DNA of 64,000 nucleotides from the NCBI RefSeq assembly GCF_009745975.1, contig NZ_WHOL01000126.1, positions 92,423 through 156,422 on the forward strand, given 5' to 3'. Below, piece by piece: positions 1 through 10,284 of this stretch; the stretch's first letter is position 1, and every line of letters starts with the position of its first letter. The translations under genes were made by a program, and so were the position numbers. The stretch is from Actinokineospora pegani (GTDB lineage: Bacteria > Actinomycetota > Actinomycetes > Mycobacteriales > Pseudonocardiaceae). The notes under the pieces are model-generated. The model did no database searches. It saw only the letters and a program-made list of their open reading frames with translations, and was not told the DNA's origin.

Positions 1-41
1 GATCGGCGCGGGCCCTCGACCTGCCGCAAGCCCGTGGCCGG

Positions 42-1673
<1,632 letters not shown>

Positions 1674-1942
1674 GGGCGGTCCTCGCCTCGGGTTGGCGCG
1701 GGCCGGGGCCCGCCTGGTCGCAGGCGAGCTTACGGCCGGAGCGGGCGGGCGCCTTGATCGCCTCCGGGGGGCGGCTCGGCGGGCGGCGCGGTGCCCGGCG
1801 CCCGAGCCGCCACCCGGGGGCGGGGGACGGTCGCCGGGGTGGGGGCATCACGCCGGTTCCGTCCGTATTCGGGTGGTCTTGTGCGGTAGTCCGAATGGGG
1901 TAAGCGATCCAAGAGGCGCCTACCGTACATCGGGGCACAAGG

Positions 1943-1979
1943 GCTCGCTTTCCCTTCGCCGCAAGGGAAAGGGCCGAGC
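1943..1979. repeat. Bulged inverted repeat in a 560-bp non-coding gap
   Basis: The interval 1674-2234 holds no convincing gene. It contains one clear stem: CTTTCCCTT and AAGGGAAAG, nine complementary bases around a six-base loop. The stem is prolonged outward by GCTCG/CGAGC across a three-base bulge. No T-run follows on either strand, so it is not a standard intrinsic terminator. It could still stop transcription coming from the gene ending at 2235, or be an RNA structure in the leader of the kinase gene starting at 1673. Confidence 0.45.
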
Positions 1980-2234
1980 GGACGGGTACCGTGGAGTAGG
2001 AACCGCGTTATTCACCCGAACGTGTAAGGCGATGCCGGTAACCCCCGGTTGGCCGATGACGCAGCCTGCCCGGGTCCGGCCGGGGCGCGGCCGTTCGGGG
2101 GAAATAAGCCCGGCCGGCCCTCTCGCGGTCCGAGGTGGACTGTCAAGGGCCGACCGGGCGAGTCGAGCACGGCGGGCGACAACGGTGCGTGACGGGTCAG
2201 GCGCGTGCCGCAGCCGGGCGCGGCAGGCGTCGCG

Positions 2235-2645
2235 TCAGTAGCTGTCGCCCCCGAAGAACATCTCCTCGATGGAGTCGGCCGTGCCCGCCAGCAGCGCCAG
2301 CGGGTCCTCGAACTCGTGGATGTCCAGGTCGCGCAGCGGCAGCGAGTGCCGCAGCACGACGTGCTCGCCCATGATCGCCGCGCCGCAGGCGACCGAGCCG
2401 TGGCCGACCTCGCGCAGCAGGGCCGCCAGGTCGACCTGGGCCGCCAGGCCGACGGGGCTGGCGATCTGCACCCACTCGTGCTGGTTGTCGAGCACCTCGC
2501 GCAGCAGGACGATGACCTGGCTGCGCTCGTCCTCCTCGTCGTACTGCTCGAACTTGAACTCGATGCGGATCTCGTCCTCGTGCTCTTCGAGGACCGTGTG
2601 CTGCTCGCGGACGTATCGGACGAGGTCCGCCCAGTGCGACTCCAT
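2235..2645 (-). CDS. Conserved-looking acidic protein of unknown function
   Basis: A 136-residue soluble acidic protein with no signal peptide or membrane helix. It opens with MESHWADLVRYVREQH and is rich in Glu/Asp. Its predicted alternation of strands and helices resembles small YbjN/type III-chaperone-like folds, but I cannot assign a family. Codon use matches its neighbours and the frame is clean, so it is probably real. It stands alone between the kinase gene and a divergent ligase gene starting at 2774. Confidence 0.7.
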   Translation of the reverse strand: MESHWADLVRYVREQHTVLEEHEDEIRIEFKFEQYDEEDERSQVIVLLREVLDNQHEWVQIASPVGLAAQVDLAALLREVGHGSVACGAAIMGEHVVLRHSLPLRDLDIHEFEDPLALLAGTADSIEEMFFGGDSY

Positions 2646-2773
2646 GCGACCAGCCTACGCCGAGTCGATCACCGGCAGGGACCGCAGGCGGGCTTGTGCG
2701 CGGTGTGCCGATCGTGTTGAGTCGGAGGGGGAAAGGACCTCGACGTGGGCGGACCGTCCACTGGGGAGGCTCG

Positions 2774-4330
2774 ATGTCGAACGCGCCCGGACTGCCCGAC
2801 CGGCTGGACCACCCCTCGACGCACACCGCCGCCGTCGTCCTCGGCGCGGCCCGCCGCTGGGGCGCCAGGACGGCCTTCGCCAGGGGTGCGGACTCGATCA
2901 CCTTCGCCGAGCTCGGCGCCGCCGCCGCCCGCACCGCCAACGGCCTGCGCGCCCGCGGCCTGCGCCCCGGTGACCGGGTGGCGCTGCGGATGCCCAACTG
3001 CCTGGAGTTCCCGGTCGCCTACTACGGCGTGCTGCTGGCCGGGGCGACGTTCGTGCCGGTCAACCCGCTGCTGCCGGAGCGGGCGGCGCGCGCCCAGGTC
3101 GAGGACGCGGGCGCGGCCATGGAGCTGACCGCCGCCGAGGTGCCCGGCCTGGGCGTGGACATGCCGGACGCCCCGCCCCCGCTGGCCGTCGACCCGGCGG
3201 CCGACCTGGCCCACATCGCCTACACCGGCGGCACGACCGGGGTGTCCAAGGGCGTGCGGCTGCCGCACGCCGCCGTCGTGGCGAACCTGCTGCAGTACGC
3301 GTGCTGGACGACCGGGTCGGTGCCCCGGCTCGACGGCGACGGCGGGCTCACCCTGGACCAGGTGGGTGATCCGGCGGAGTGGCCGGTGCGGCTCGGCTCC
3401 GGCATCGCGATCAACCTCACCCCGTGGTTCCACGCCATGGGCACGATCGCGGGCCTCAACGCCCCCGTGCTCACCGGGACCACCGTGGTCCTGCACGACC
3501 GCCTCGACCCGGCGGCCTACCTGGCCGAGGCCGAGCGGCTGCGGGTCACCTCGATCGGCGGGGCACCCGCGCTGTTCGCCGCGCTGCTGGCCTGCCCGGA
3601 CATCGCCGGGCGCGACCTGTCCTCGGTGCGCGCCATCGGCTCCGGCGCGGCCCCCATGCCGGTGGCCATGGCCAGGCGGCTGGCGGAGCTGATGCCCGCG
3701 GCGGTCATCGTCGAGGGCTACGGGCTCACCGAGGTGACCATGTGCGCCACCTCGGCGCCCGCGCACCGATCGGGCCTGCGCAAGACCGGCTCGGTCGGTG
3801 TCCCCCTCCCCGGCACGCAGGTGCGCGTCGTCCCCGTCGAGGGCGGCGCCCCGCTGCCCGCGGGCGAGCGCGGCGAGGTCTGCGTCCGCGGGCCCCAGGT
3901 CATGCGCGGGTACCACGGGCGCCCGGACGCGACCGCCGAGACGATCGTCGACGGCTGGCTGCACACCGGCGACATCGGTGTCCTCGACGAGGACGGCCAC
4001 CTGTGGATCGTCGACCGCAAGAAGGACATGCTGCTGTACAAGGGGTACAACGTCTACCCGCGCGAGCTGGAGGAGCTGCTGGCCGCCCACCCGGACGTGG
4101 TCGCCGCCGCGGTCGTCGGCAGGCCCGACCCGGACGTGGGCGAGCTGCCGGTGGCCTTCGTCGTCCCCCGCTCCCCCGACGTCGCCGCCGAGGCGATCCA
4201 GGAGGCGGTCAACGCGCGAGTGGTCCCGTACAAGCGGCTGCGCGAGGTCCGCCTGGTGCCGTCGATCCCGGTGTCGGCGGCGGGCAAGGTCCTCAAGCGC
4301 GAGCTGCGCGACCAGCTCTCGGCGGGGTGA
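2774..4330 (+). CDS. AMP-binding acyl-CoA synthetase/ligase
   Basis: An ANL-superfamily adenylating enzyme of 518 residues. Visible motifs, in order, are the phosphate-binding loop YTGGTTGVSKG, the GYGLTE motif, the hinge region DRKKDMLLYKGYN and a C-terminal catalytic Lys in SAAGKVLKREL. These predict ATP-dependent activation of a carboxylic acid, probably a fatty or aryl acid, followed by CoA thioester formation. The ATG at 2774 follows GGGGAGG at 2763-2769; the longer frame from 2696 has no such support. No carrier-protein domain is fused, so it is not an NRPS module. Its 3' end overlaps the convergent ATP-grasp gene by 38 bases. Confidence 0.93.
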   Translation: MSNAPGLPDRLDHPSTHTAAVVLGAARRWGARTAFARGADSITFAELGAAAARTANGLRARGLRPGDRVALRMPNCLEFPVAYYGVLLAGATFVPVNPLLPERAARAQVEDAGAAMELTAAEVPGLGVDMPDAPPPLAVDPAADLAHIAYTGGTTGVSKGVRLPHAAVVANLLQYACWTTGSVPRLDGDGGLTLDQVGDPAEWPVRLGSGIAINLTPWFHAMGTIAGLNAPVLTGTTVVLHDRLDPAAYLAEAERLRVTSIGGAPALFAALLACPDIAGRDLSSVRAIGSGAAPMPVAMARRLAELMPAAVIVEGYGLTEVTMCATSAPAHRSGLRKTGSVGVPLPGTQVRVVPVEGGAPLPAGERGEVCVRGPQVMRGYHGRPDATAETIVDGWLHTGDIGVLDEDGHLWIVDRKKDMLLYKGYNVYPRELEELLAAHPDVVAAAVVGRPDPDVGELPVAFVVPRSPDVAAEAIQEAVNARVVPYKRLREVRLVPSIPVSAAGKVLKRELRDQLSAG

Positions 4331-5138
4331 CCGCGAGGAAGCCGCGCAGCGAGTCGACCAGGGCGGCCACGAACGCCTCGCGGGTCGGCCCGGGGACCCG
4401 GTCGAGGGACAGGTACGGGTTGTGGTCCTCCAGTTCGACCAGCAGCAGGTCCCCGTCCCGGGTGCGGCAGGCGTCGACCCGCTGGACCCCGTGGGCGAGC
4501 GTGTTCCACTCGATGAACCGCTGCCCGAACCCCAGGTCGGCCGCGCTGGCCTGGTAGGGCTCCAGCACCCAGCGCCTGGCGGGGTCCGGCGCGTGCAGGG
4601 CGTACTGGAACCGGTGGTCGACGTAGTAGAAGGACACCTCGTACCGGAAGTCGACCTCGGGCTGGATCAGGACACCCCGGCCGACCCGCTCGAGTTCCGC
4701 CCGGGGCAGGAACTCCAGGCCGATCGAGTCCGCCCCCGCCTTCGGCTTCACCGCGTACGACGGGCTCTCCGGCAGGCGGTCGACGTCCTCGACGCGGTCC
4801 ACGGTGGGGATGACCGGGTGGCCCGCGGCGGTCAGGTCGACGAGGTACTGCTTGCCCGCCATGTCCCCCCGCCCCGTCAGCGGGTTGTAGACCTTCACCC
4901 CGGCGGCCAGGGCGGCGTCGCGGAACGCCTGGTGCTCCTCGCGGTGGTGCAGGGAGGGGCCGCTGTTGCGGACGACCACGGCGTCGAAGCGGTCCATCAT
5001 GGCCCGTGCGTCCAGCGGGTGGCACAGGGCGAGGGTGAAGTGCTCGCGCAGCCGGGCGGTCAGGAAGACGTCCTCGTCGCCGTAGCGGCGGCCGCGGGCG
5101 GGGTAGGCGAGGTCGGTGACGTACAACAGCTCCGCCAT
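4293..5138 (-). CDS. ATP-grasp family protein, RimK/glutathione-synthetase-like
   Basis: A 281-residue soluble protein with an ATP-grasp look. The nucleotide-binding segment SYAVKPKAGADSIGLEF (about residues 127-143) is followed by a Lys/Glu pattern and a metal-binding end motif, ELEDHNPYLSL. ATP-grasp enzymes join a carboxylate to an amine or thiol through an acyl phosphate; the substrate cannot be read here. The ATG at 5138 is the first in-frame start after the MOSC gene's stop at 5150, an 11-base gap that points to co-transcription. The final 38 bases are antisense to the 3' end of the ligase gene. Confidence 0.85.
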   Translation of the reverse strand: MAELLYVTDLAYPARGRRYGDEDVFLTARLREHFTLALCHPLDARAMMDRFDAVVVRNSGPSLHHREEHQAFRDAALAAGVKVYNPLTGRGDMAGKQYLVDLTAAGHPVIPTVDRVEDVDRLPESPSYAVKPKAGADSIGLEFLPRAELERVGRGVLIQPEVDFRYEVSFYYVDHRFQYALHAPDPARRWVLEPYQASAADLGFGQRFIEWNTLAHGVQRVDACRTRDGDLLLVELEDHNPYLSLDRVPGPTREAFVAALVDSLRGFLAVTPPRAGRAARA

Positions 5139-5149
5139 TCCGGCTCCCT

Positions 5150-5665
5150 CTACTGTGGATGATCCAACACGATGACCTCGGCCGCGCCGACGGTCAGCAC
5201 GCCGTCGTCGAGGGGGACGCAGCGCACGCCGCCGCGGTGGCGCAGCGCGCGGAAAGCGCCTTCGGCGAGGCGGGTGTCCATCCAGCGGCAGGGGCTGGCG
5301 GGGCGGTGGGCGCGGAAGCGGACGGGCCCGGCTCCGGTGTCCACGCTGAACACCGCGCCCGGGCGGTCGCGGGTGGCGGCGAGGGCGTCCACGGCGACGC
5401 CGCGCAGGATCACGTTGCGGCGGGTCAGGAGCGGGTCGAACGCGGGCACGCCGAGTTCGGCCGCCACCTCGTCGAGGGCGTCCGCGTCGAGCAGCGACAC
5501 GGCGGCGAGCCGGTGCGCCCGCTGGTTGAAGTACCGGTCGCCGACCAGGCCGAGGCCCGCGCGGACCTCGCCCCGGTCGACCGAGATCGGGCACGGGTCA
5601 GGCGCGGGCGGCTCGGTGGGCCTGCCCGCGTAGGCGTGCACGGGGGTGACTGCCAGCGCCACCAC
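5150..5665 (-). CDS. MOSC domain-containing protein
   Basis: A 171-residue protein matching stand-alone MOSC proteins, which resemble the C-terminus of molybdenum cofactor sulfurase. It has GLGLVGDRYFNQR near residue 40, the LTRRNVILRGV segment, and a conserved Cys in SPCRWMD near residue 125 that fits sulfur or metal handling. Family members mobilise sulfur or take part in detoxifying N-hydroxylated compounds, but this substrate is unknown. It sits 8 bases after the cold-shock-type gene and 11 bases before the ATP-grasp gene, so the three look like one operon. Confidence 0.88.
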   Translation of the reverse strand: MVALAVTPVHAYAGRPTEPPAPDPCPISVDRGEVRAGLGLVGDRYFNQRAHRLAAVSLLDADALDEVAAELGVPAFDPLLTRRNVILRGVAVDALAATRDRPGAVFSVDTGAGPVRFRAHRPASPCRWMDTRLAEGAFRALRHRGGVRCVPLDDGVLTVGAAEVIVLDHPQ

Positions 5666-5673
5666 CCGTGCCG

Positions 5674-6090
5674 CTAGTCGCCGAGCCAGCCGTGGCCCTC
5701 GGCGAGCTTGACCATCGCCCGGCGCACGCCGAGGATCTGCTCGCCGGTCAGGCTGCCCACCGAGTTCAGCAGGGCCTCGGTCACCTCGGCGGAGAACTCG
5801 CCCGCCGGGATGAAGTCGCAGAGCACGTCGTCCTCGCCGCCCGCGGCCGAGACGCGCTGCGGCGCCGCGGTCGAGCGGCCCACGAGGCTGACCCCGAAGG
5901 CCTTGGGCCCGCGCGGGCTGTCCTCCACCTCGAACTCCACCAGCGAGCCCGCGTTCAGCAGGTGCTTGTCGAACTCGAGGTCGTTCACGTGCAGGAAGAT
6001 GTCGTCCCCACCAGCGTCGTTCGCCACGAAGCCGTACCCGCGAACCTGGTCGAACTTCACCACTGTGCCTGTCGCCACGTCACCCACCAC
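5674..6090 (-). CDS. Cold-shock-domain protein with C-terminal extension
   Basis: The first half is a cold-shock OB fold. TGTVVKFDQVRGYGFV carries RNP-1, and DDIFLHVNDL carries RNP-2-like residues; both bind single-stranded nucleic acid. The 138 residues are about twice a normal CspA. The extra C-terminal half (from about residue 70) is helical and unassigned. The annotated start is the ATG at 6090; a GTG at 6078 (VATGTVV) is an equally reasonable start. It is first in a compact operon with the MOSC and ATP-grasp genes. Confidence 0.9.
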   Translation of the reverse strand: MVGDVATGTVVKFDQVRGYGFVANDAGGDDIFLHVNDLEFDKHLLNAGSLVEFEVEDSPRGPKAFGVSLVGRSTAAPQRVSAAGGEDDVLCDFIPAGEFSAEVTEALLNSVGSLTGEQILGVRRAMVKLAEGHGWLGD

Positions 6091-6191
6091 ATCACATCGC
6101 TCGGGCGCGGCCGCTCACCGGGGCCGCGCGCCACCTCTGGTCGCCTCCCTGACCCCGGCACGTCGAACACCCGCCGGGACGGCGCCTGCGC

Positions 6192-6716
6192 TCATTGTGC
6201 CACCCCCCGCGTGCGCCGCCACGCGACGGCCAGGAACGCCACCAACCCGACCAGCGGCAGCGTGCTCACCGACCAGCTCAGCGCCATCGGCGGGCCGGGC
6301 TGCTCGAGCACCCGCAGCCCGGTGAGGGCGCCCTCGCCGGGCCCCTGCGGGCCCTCGACTCGGAAGCGCACCGTCCAGTCCCCCGGGCTGTCGACGGACT
6401 TGATGTCCAGGCCCCACACCTCCAGCTTGCGCGGGTGCTTGGCCAGCGGCCGCTGCCTGCCCTCCTTCGCCTGGCCGGGGGCGGTCATCGTGAGCGTCCC
6501 CGACTTGTCCGCGATGCCGCCCTCGGGGGCGAACGTCCAGTCCAGCGACTGCATCGCCCGCAGCGGCCACGTGCTGAACCCGATGGTGAGGGCGTACGGG
6601 CCCGCCTGCACCTTCTCGGTGTGGACGATGTTGACCGGCTCGTAGGCGCCCGCCTGCGGGGCGGACGCGACCAGCAGGCCGACTGCGGCGGCGAGTGCGG
6701 TGAGCGCGCGACGCAT
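6192..6716 (-). CDS. Exported, C-terminally anchored protein of unknown function
   Basis: A 174-residue protein with a signal peptide (MRRALTALAAAVGLLVASA, cleavage near QAGA), a beta-rich extracellular domain, a hydrophobic C-terminal helix (about 147-165) and a short basic tail. The topology resembles small CopC/YtkA-like beta-sandwich proteins tethered to the membrane. It includes His residues in IVHTEK and AKHPRK but no certain metal site. Its ATG overlaps the upstream gene's stop by one base (TGATG), so it is translationally coupled to the multipass protein. Confidence 0.82.
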   Translation of the reverse strand: MRRALTALAAAVGLLVASAPQAGAYEPVNIVHTEKVQAGPYALTIGFSTWPLRAMQSLDWTFAPEGGIADKSGTLTMTAPGQAKEGRQRPLAKHPRKLEVWGLDIKSVDSPGDWTVRFRVEGPQGPGEGALTGLRVLEQPGPPMALSWSVSTLPLVGLVAFLAVAWRRTRGVAQ

Positions 6717-7864
6717 CACGCCTCCTTGCTCGTTGACGTGGTCCGGGCGGGGTTGACCAGGCGCAGCATCCGGCCGAAGCGCCAGCCGAGGACGCCCGCG
6801 AGGGCGCCGAGCAGCAGCCCGGCCGCGGCGGTGGGGGCGATCGCGGCCAGGCCGGGCACGGCGTAGCCGTAGACGAGCGCGTCCTGCACGCCCTGCAGCC
6901 CGGCGACGAGCGCGCCGGCGAGCGCCCCGGTCGCGGCGGGCAGCCACCGGGCCCCGGTCCGGCGCGCCCGCCCGACGAGGACCTCGACGAGCGCGGCGAT
7001 GGGCAGCAGCGCCATCGGCATCAGCGCGGGCATCACCGGCACGCCCCGGATGTAGTCGCGGATCGGCAGCCCGACCGCCTCGGCGTAGACGTGCGTCGCC
7101 CACGGGGAGAACCACCAGCCGACGAGCTGGATGACCGCGAGCGCGCCCGCCACGGCGACCGCGATCCCCGGCCGGGTGGCGAAGCCCGCCGCGGTGAGGA
7201 CCAGCAGCACGATCAACCAGGCCAGTCCGGCGCTGACGGCGTCGACCGCGCCGCCGACCCCGGTCAGCCCCAGGACCACGATCGTGGAGAACGCGGCGAG
7301 CACGCCGAGCGAGACCACCGTGCCGACCTGGCCCCAGCGCCGGTCCTTGGCGGCGGCGAAGACCATGACGGTGCCGACCATTGTCGCCATGACCGACAGC
7401 AGCAGCCCGATGTGCGGCGGCGAGTCGATCACCGCGTCGAAGCCGTAGAGCCCGTGCCACCACTGGTCCCACAGGCCGTAGAGCAGGAACGAGGCCGCCC
7501 CCGAGCCCGCCACGAGGTGCCCGATGGGCGCGGCGAACACCCCGCGCAGCACCGCCACCGCGCGCCCGCCCACGGCCGGGTCCAGTTCGCGCCCGGCCCG
7601 CTGCGCCACGGTCGCGGCCAGCACCACGCCCAGGCTGGACAGCCCGGCGAGGGCGCTGCCCGCGTAGAGGAACAGATGCGGCAGCGTGAAGAACGTGTCC
7701 GGGCCGACGTCGGTGTGCCACTGCACGTCCCACGTCAACCCGATGAGCGTCAACAGCGACCCGCTGAGCAGCGCCAGCGCGCTGGGCAGCCCCTTGGCCA
7801 CCACCAGCCCGGCGCTCGCGGCGCGCGGCGGGGCGAACCCCGCCGCCGCGTCCCCTGCCGTCAT
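6716..7864 (-). CDS. Multipass membrane protein with conserved His/Asp/Trp motifs
   Basis: A 382-residue integral membrane protein with about nine or ten hydrophobic helices. Polar residues sit at helix ends: LTWDVQWHTDVGPDTFF, LPHLFLYAG, LWDQWWHGLYGFD and DSPPHIGLLL. Intramembrane-edge His residues like these often bind heme or metal, but no known oxidase or monooxygenase signature is complete. It is the middle gene of a three-gene set, 13 bases after the YtkA-like protein and coupled to the anchored protein that follows. Function unknown; a role in handling a metal or small molecule is inference. Confidence 0.82.
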   Translation of the reverse strand: MTAGDAAAGFAPPRAASAGLVVAKGLPSALALLSGSLLTLIGLTWDVQWHTDVGPDTFFTLPHLFLYAGSALAGLSSLGVVLAATVAQRAGRELDPAVGGRAVAVLRGVFAAPIGHLVAGSGAASFLLYGLWDQWWHGLYGFDAVIDSPPHIGLLLSVMATMVGTVMVFAAAKDRRWGQVGTVVSLGVLAAFSTIVVLGLTGVGGAVDAVSAGLAWLIVLLVLTAAGFATRPGIAVAVAGALAVIQLVGWWFSPWATHVYAEAVGLPIRDYIRGVPVMPALMPMALLPIAALVEVLVGRARRTGARWLPAATGALAGALVAGLQGVQDALVYGYAVPGLAAIAPTAAAGLLLGALAGVLGWRFGRMLRLVNPARTTSTSKEA

Positions 7865-7877
7865 CTTGGCTCCTCTC

Positions 7878-9488
7878 TCACGGGTCGACCCGCACCGGGA
7901 ACACGGCCGTCCGCTCGGCCCCGTCCTTGCGCACGGTCACGGTGAACTCCCAGCCGCCCGGCATGCTCAGCCCGGCCGCGGCCGCGCGGTAGCGGCCCGG
8001 CCCGTCGGCGCCCGCGCGGACGGACCGCGTGGCGTGGCCCATCTCCGGCATGACCGCGGTGAGGCTGACCTCCGCGCCGTCGACCGGCGCGCCGCCCGCG
8101 CCGGTGACCGAGACGGTCACTGCCGGGTCTCGTGTGGACAGCCCGGCGGAGTCCAGCGAGATCGCGAACCCGGCGGCCGTCGACGTGCGCTCGCCCACCT
8201 GGATGTCGGTGGCGGCGGTCAGGACCCGGTAGTCGCGCTCGGCCTGGAACCAGGCGCGGTAGCGGCCGGGCTGGGGGAAGGTGAAGGTGAAGTCGACGAC
8301 GGGCTCGTAGGCGGCCACCGACTCGTCCGGCGTCCCCCCGACCGCGCCCGGCGTCGGGTCGACCATCGCGTGCCCGTGCGCCCAGACCGGGGCCTCCAGC
8401 GCGGCGGCGCCGACCGGGCCCGCGCGCAGCGGGCCGACGACGACCAGGTGCCCGCGCATCCCCAGCCAGGGCTGCAGGTCCGCCGCGCCGCCGAAGTCGG
8501 CCGTGAGCCGGGCGGGCTGCCCGGCGACCGGTTCGCCCACGTCCAGGTCGGCGGCCGCGGGGGCGGGCCTGGGCGAGCGCCCGGCCAGCTCGACCGAGGA
8601 GCGGACCTGCTGGACCCCGGCGCCCGCCCGGGACAGCTCCGCGGCCAGGGCGTGGCGGCCCGGCGTGGTCGCGGGGATGGTCGCGGCGTAGGCGCCCGGC
8701 GCGGTGCGGACCGGGTGCAGGTGCAGCAGGTCCCCGTCCGGGGTCACGACGGTGAGGTGGATGAGGGCGGCGTGCTCGACCCGGAGGTCGTCGACGGGCA
8801 GGCCGGTCGAGCCGTCGGTGAGCCGGAGCACGACCCCGTTGTCCGCGGTCTGCTCGACGGCCATGTTCACCGGCGGGCGGACACCGTCCAGCGGCGGGGC
8901 GGCGACCGGGATCGTGGCCGAGAGCAGCGCCGAGGTGACCCCGACCGTCAGGCACACCACGACGCCCGCGACGGAGACCGCCGCCGCGGGCCCCGCGCCC
9001 CGGCGCACCGCGAGTCCCAGCGACAGCAGGAGGAACCCGCCCGCGCCGACGAAGCCGCCGTAGGTGAAGCGCTCCCACGCGGGGGTGATCCGCTCCGGCA
9101 CGGTGAACGGGATCAGCCCGGTGTGCTCACCGTCGCTGATCTCCAGTTCCCAGGCCCCGAAGGAGTCAACGTCCAACCGGGTGGAGGCAGGACCGTCGCT
9201 GACGGTGAGCGCTGCCCGGGAGTGCTCCCGCCCGGCCGACAGCGTCCGCAACCGCAGGTCGGTCGAGGCCTCCGAGTGGCCGAACACATCGACCACGACC
9301 GGCGCGGGCGCCCCGTCGACCCGGCGGACGACCACTGTGAACTCTTGGGCCCCAAGCGTTTGCGCGATGTGCAGGTCCGCCCCGACCGGGCCGCCGTCGG
9401 CCACCGCCACGGTCCCGGCCCCGCAGAGGAGGAGCACCCCGAGGAGGAGGGTCGCGGTCAGCGCGCGTCGCAGCACACCGCCGACCAT
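7878..9488 (-). CDS. Exported YtkA/FixH-like multidomain protein
   Basis: A 536-residue exported protein. The start at 9488 gives a proper signal peptide (MVGGVLRRALTATLLLGVLL). A beta domain follows, then a membrane segment (about 130-150), a second hydrophobic segment (about 160-185), and two or three immunoglobulin-like repeats. The last repeat, from about residue 440, has YtkA/FixH features such as VMPEMGHATRSV and GRYRAAAAGLSMPG. An internal repeat carries LLHLHPV and HGHAMVD, both possible metal-ligand clusters. The longer frame upstream of 9488 lacks a signal peptide. It is first of the three membrane genes behind the response regulator. Confidence 0.82.
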   Translation of the reverse strand: MVGGVLRRALTATLLLGVLLLCGAGTVAVADGGPVGADLHIAQTLGAQEFTVVVRRVDGAPAPVVVDVFGHSEASTDLRLRTLSAGREHSRAALTVSDGPASTRLDVDSFGAWELEISDGEHTGLIPFTVPERITPAWERFTYGGFVGAGGFLLLSLGLAVRRGAGPAAAVSVAGVVVCLTVGVTSALLSATIPVAAPPLDGVRPPVNMAVEQTADNGVVLRLTDGSTGLPVDDLRVEHAALIHLTVVTPDGDLLHLHPVRTAPGAYAATIPATTPGRHALAAELSRAGAGVQQVRSSVELAGRSPRPAPAAADLDVGEPVAGQPARLTADFGGAADLQPWLGMRGHLVVVGPLRAGPVGAAALEAPVWAHGHAMVDPTPGAVGGTPDESVAAYEPVVDFTFTFPQPGRYRAWFQAERDYRVLTAATDIQVGERTSTAAGFAISLDSAGLSTRDPAVTVSVTGAGGAPVDGAEVSLTAVMPEMGHATRSVRAGADGPGRYRAAAAGLSMPGGWEFTVTVRKDGAERTAVFPVRVDP

Positions 9489-9630
9489 AGCGACGGCCGG
9501 TGTGGGTCTCGTCCCGGCGGCAGGGGATCTTGGGTCCCTCGTGCGAGGGATGCGGGGGGCTCCGCGGCGCACCCGGTCCGTGCCGGTGCCCGCCACCGGC
9601 GAGCGGGGCGCCGTGACCGAACCAGGACGC

Positions 9631-10284
9631 TCAGCGGCGCACCAGCCCGCGCCGGTGGGCGTAGACGACCGCGTGCACCCGGTCGCGCAGCCCCAGCTTG
9701 GCCAGCACCCGCGACACGTGGGTCTTCACCGTCTCCTCGCCGATGTGCAACCGCGCGGCGATCTCGGCGTTGCTCAGCGCGTCGGCGACGAGCAGCAGCA
9801 CCTCGTGCTCGCGCGAGGTCAGCCGGTCCGGGACGTCCGGGAACGGGGCCGGGGCCAGGGTGGCGGTGAACCTGGCCACCAGCCGCCGGGTCACCGAGGG
9901 GTCGATCAGCGCGTCGCCGCGGGCGGCGACGCGGACCGCGGAGGCCAGTTCCTCCGGGGGCAGGCTCTTGAGCAGGAACCCGCTGGCGCCCAGGCTCAGC
10001 GCCTTGTACAGGTACTCGTCGAGGTCGTAGGTGGTCAGCACGAGCACCCGGGTCCGGTTGCCCGGCGCGGACAGGATGGCCTCGAGGGCGGCGAGCCCGT
10101 CGAGCCGGGGCATGCGCACGTCGAGCACGGCCACGTCGGGCTTGAGCCGCGCGGTCTCGCGGACGGCGGCGATGCCGTCGGAGACCTCGGCGACGCACTC
10201 GAGGTCGGGTTGGGTGTCGAGCACGGCGCGCATGCCGGAGCGGAACATGGCGTGGTCGTCGGCGAGCAGGACGCTCGTGGTCAC
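9631..10284 (-). CDS. NarL/FixJ-type response regulator
   Basis: A 217-residue two-domain regulator. The receiver domain has the acidic pair in LLADDHAMF, the phosphoacceptor Asp in VAVLDVRMPRLDG (about residue 54) and the Thr/Lys switch (VLTTYDLDEY; FLLKSLPPEE). A LuxR-type helix-turn-helix follows (LTSREHEVLLLVADALSNAE, then HIGEETVKTHVSRVLAKLGL). Its ATG overlaps the kinase stop in an ATGA arrangement, so the pair is coupled. The three membrane genes start 142 bases downstream and are its most obvious targets. Confidence 0.96.
   Translation of the reverse strand: MTTSVLLADDHAMFRSGMRAVLDTQPDLECVAEVSDGIAAVRETARLKPDVAVLDVRMPRLDGLAALEAILSAPGNRTRVLVLTTYDLDEYLYKALSLGASGFLLKSLPPEELASAVRVAARGDALIDPSVTRRLVARFTATLAPAPFPDVPDRLTSREHEVLLLVADALSNAEIAARLHIGEETVKTHVSRVLAKLGLRDRVHAVVYAHRRGLVRR

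Noticed and set aside
2774-4330. An NRPS-type adenylation gene marking a biosynthetic cluster
   Set aside because: No carrier or condensation domains nearby; a stand-alone acyl-CoA ligase is simpler.
6192-9488. A particulate copper monooxygenase (pmo/amo/bmo-like) operon
   Set aside because: Three membrane-related genes and His motifs are suggestive, but no PmoA/PmoB/PmoC signature or cupredoxin ligand set is complete.
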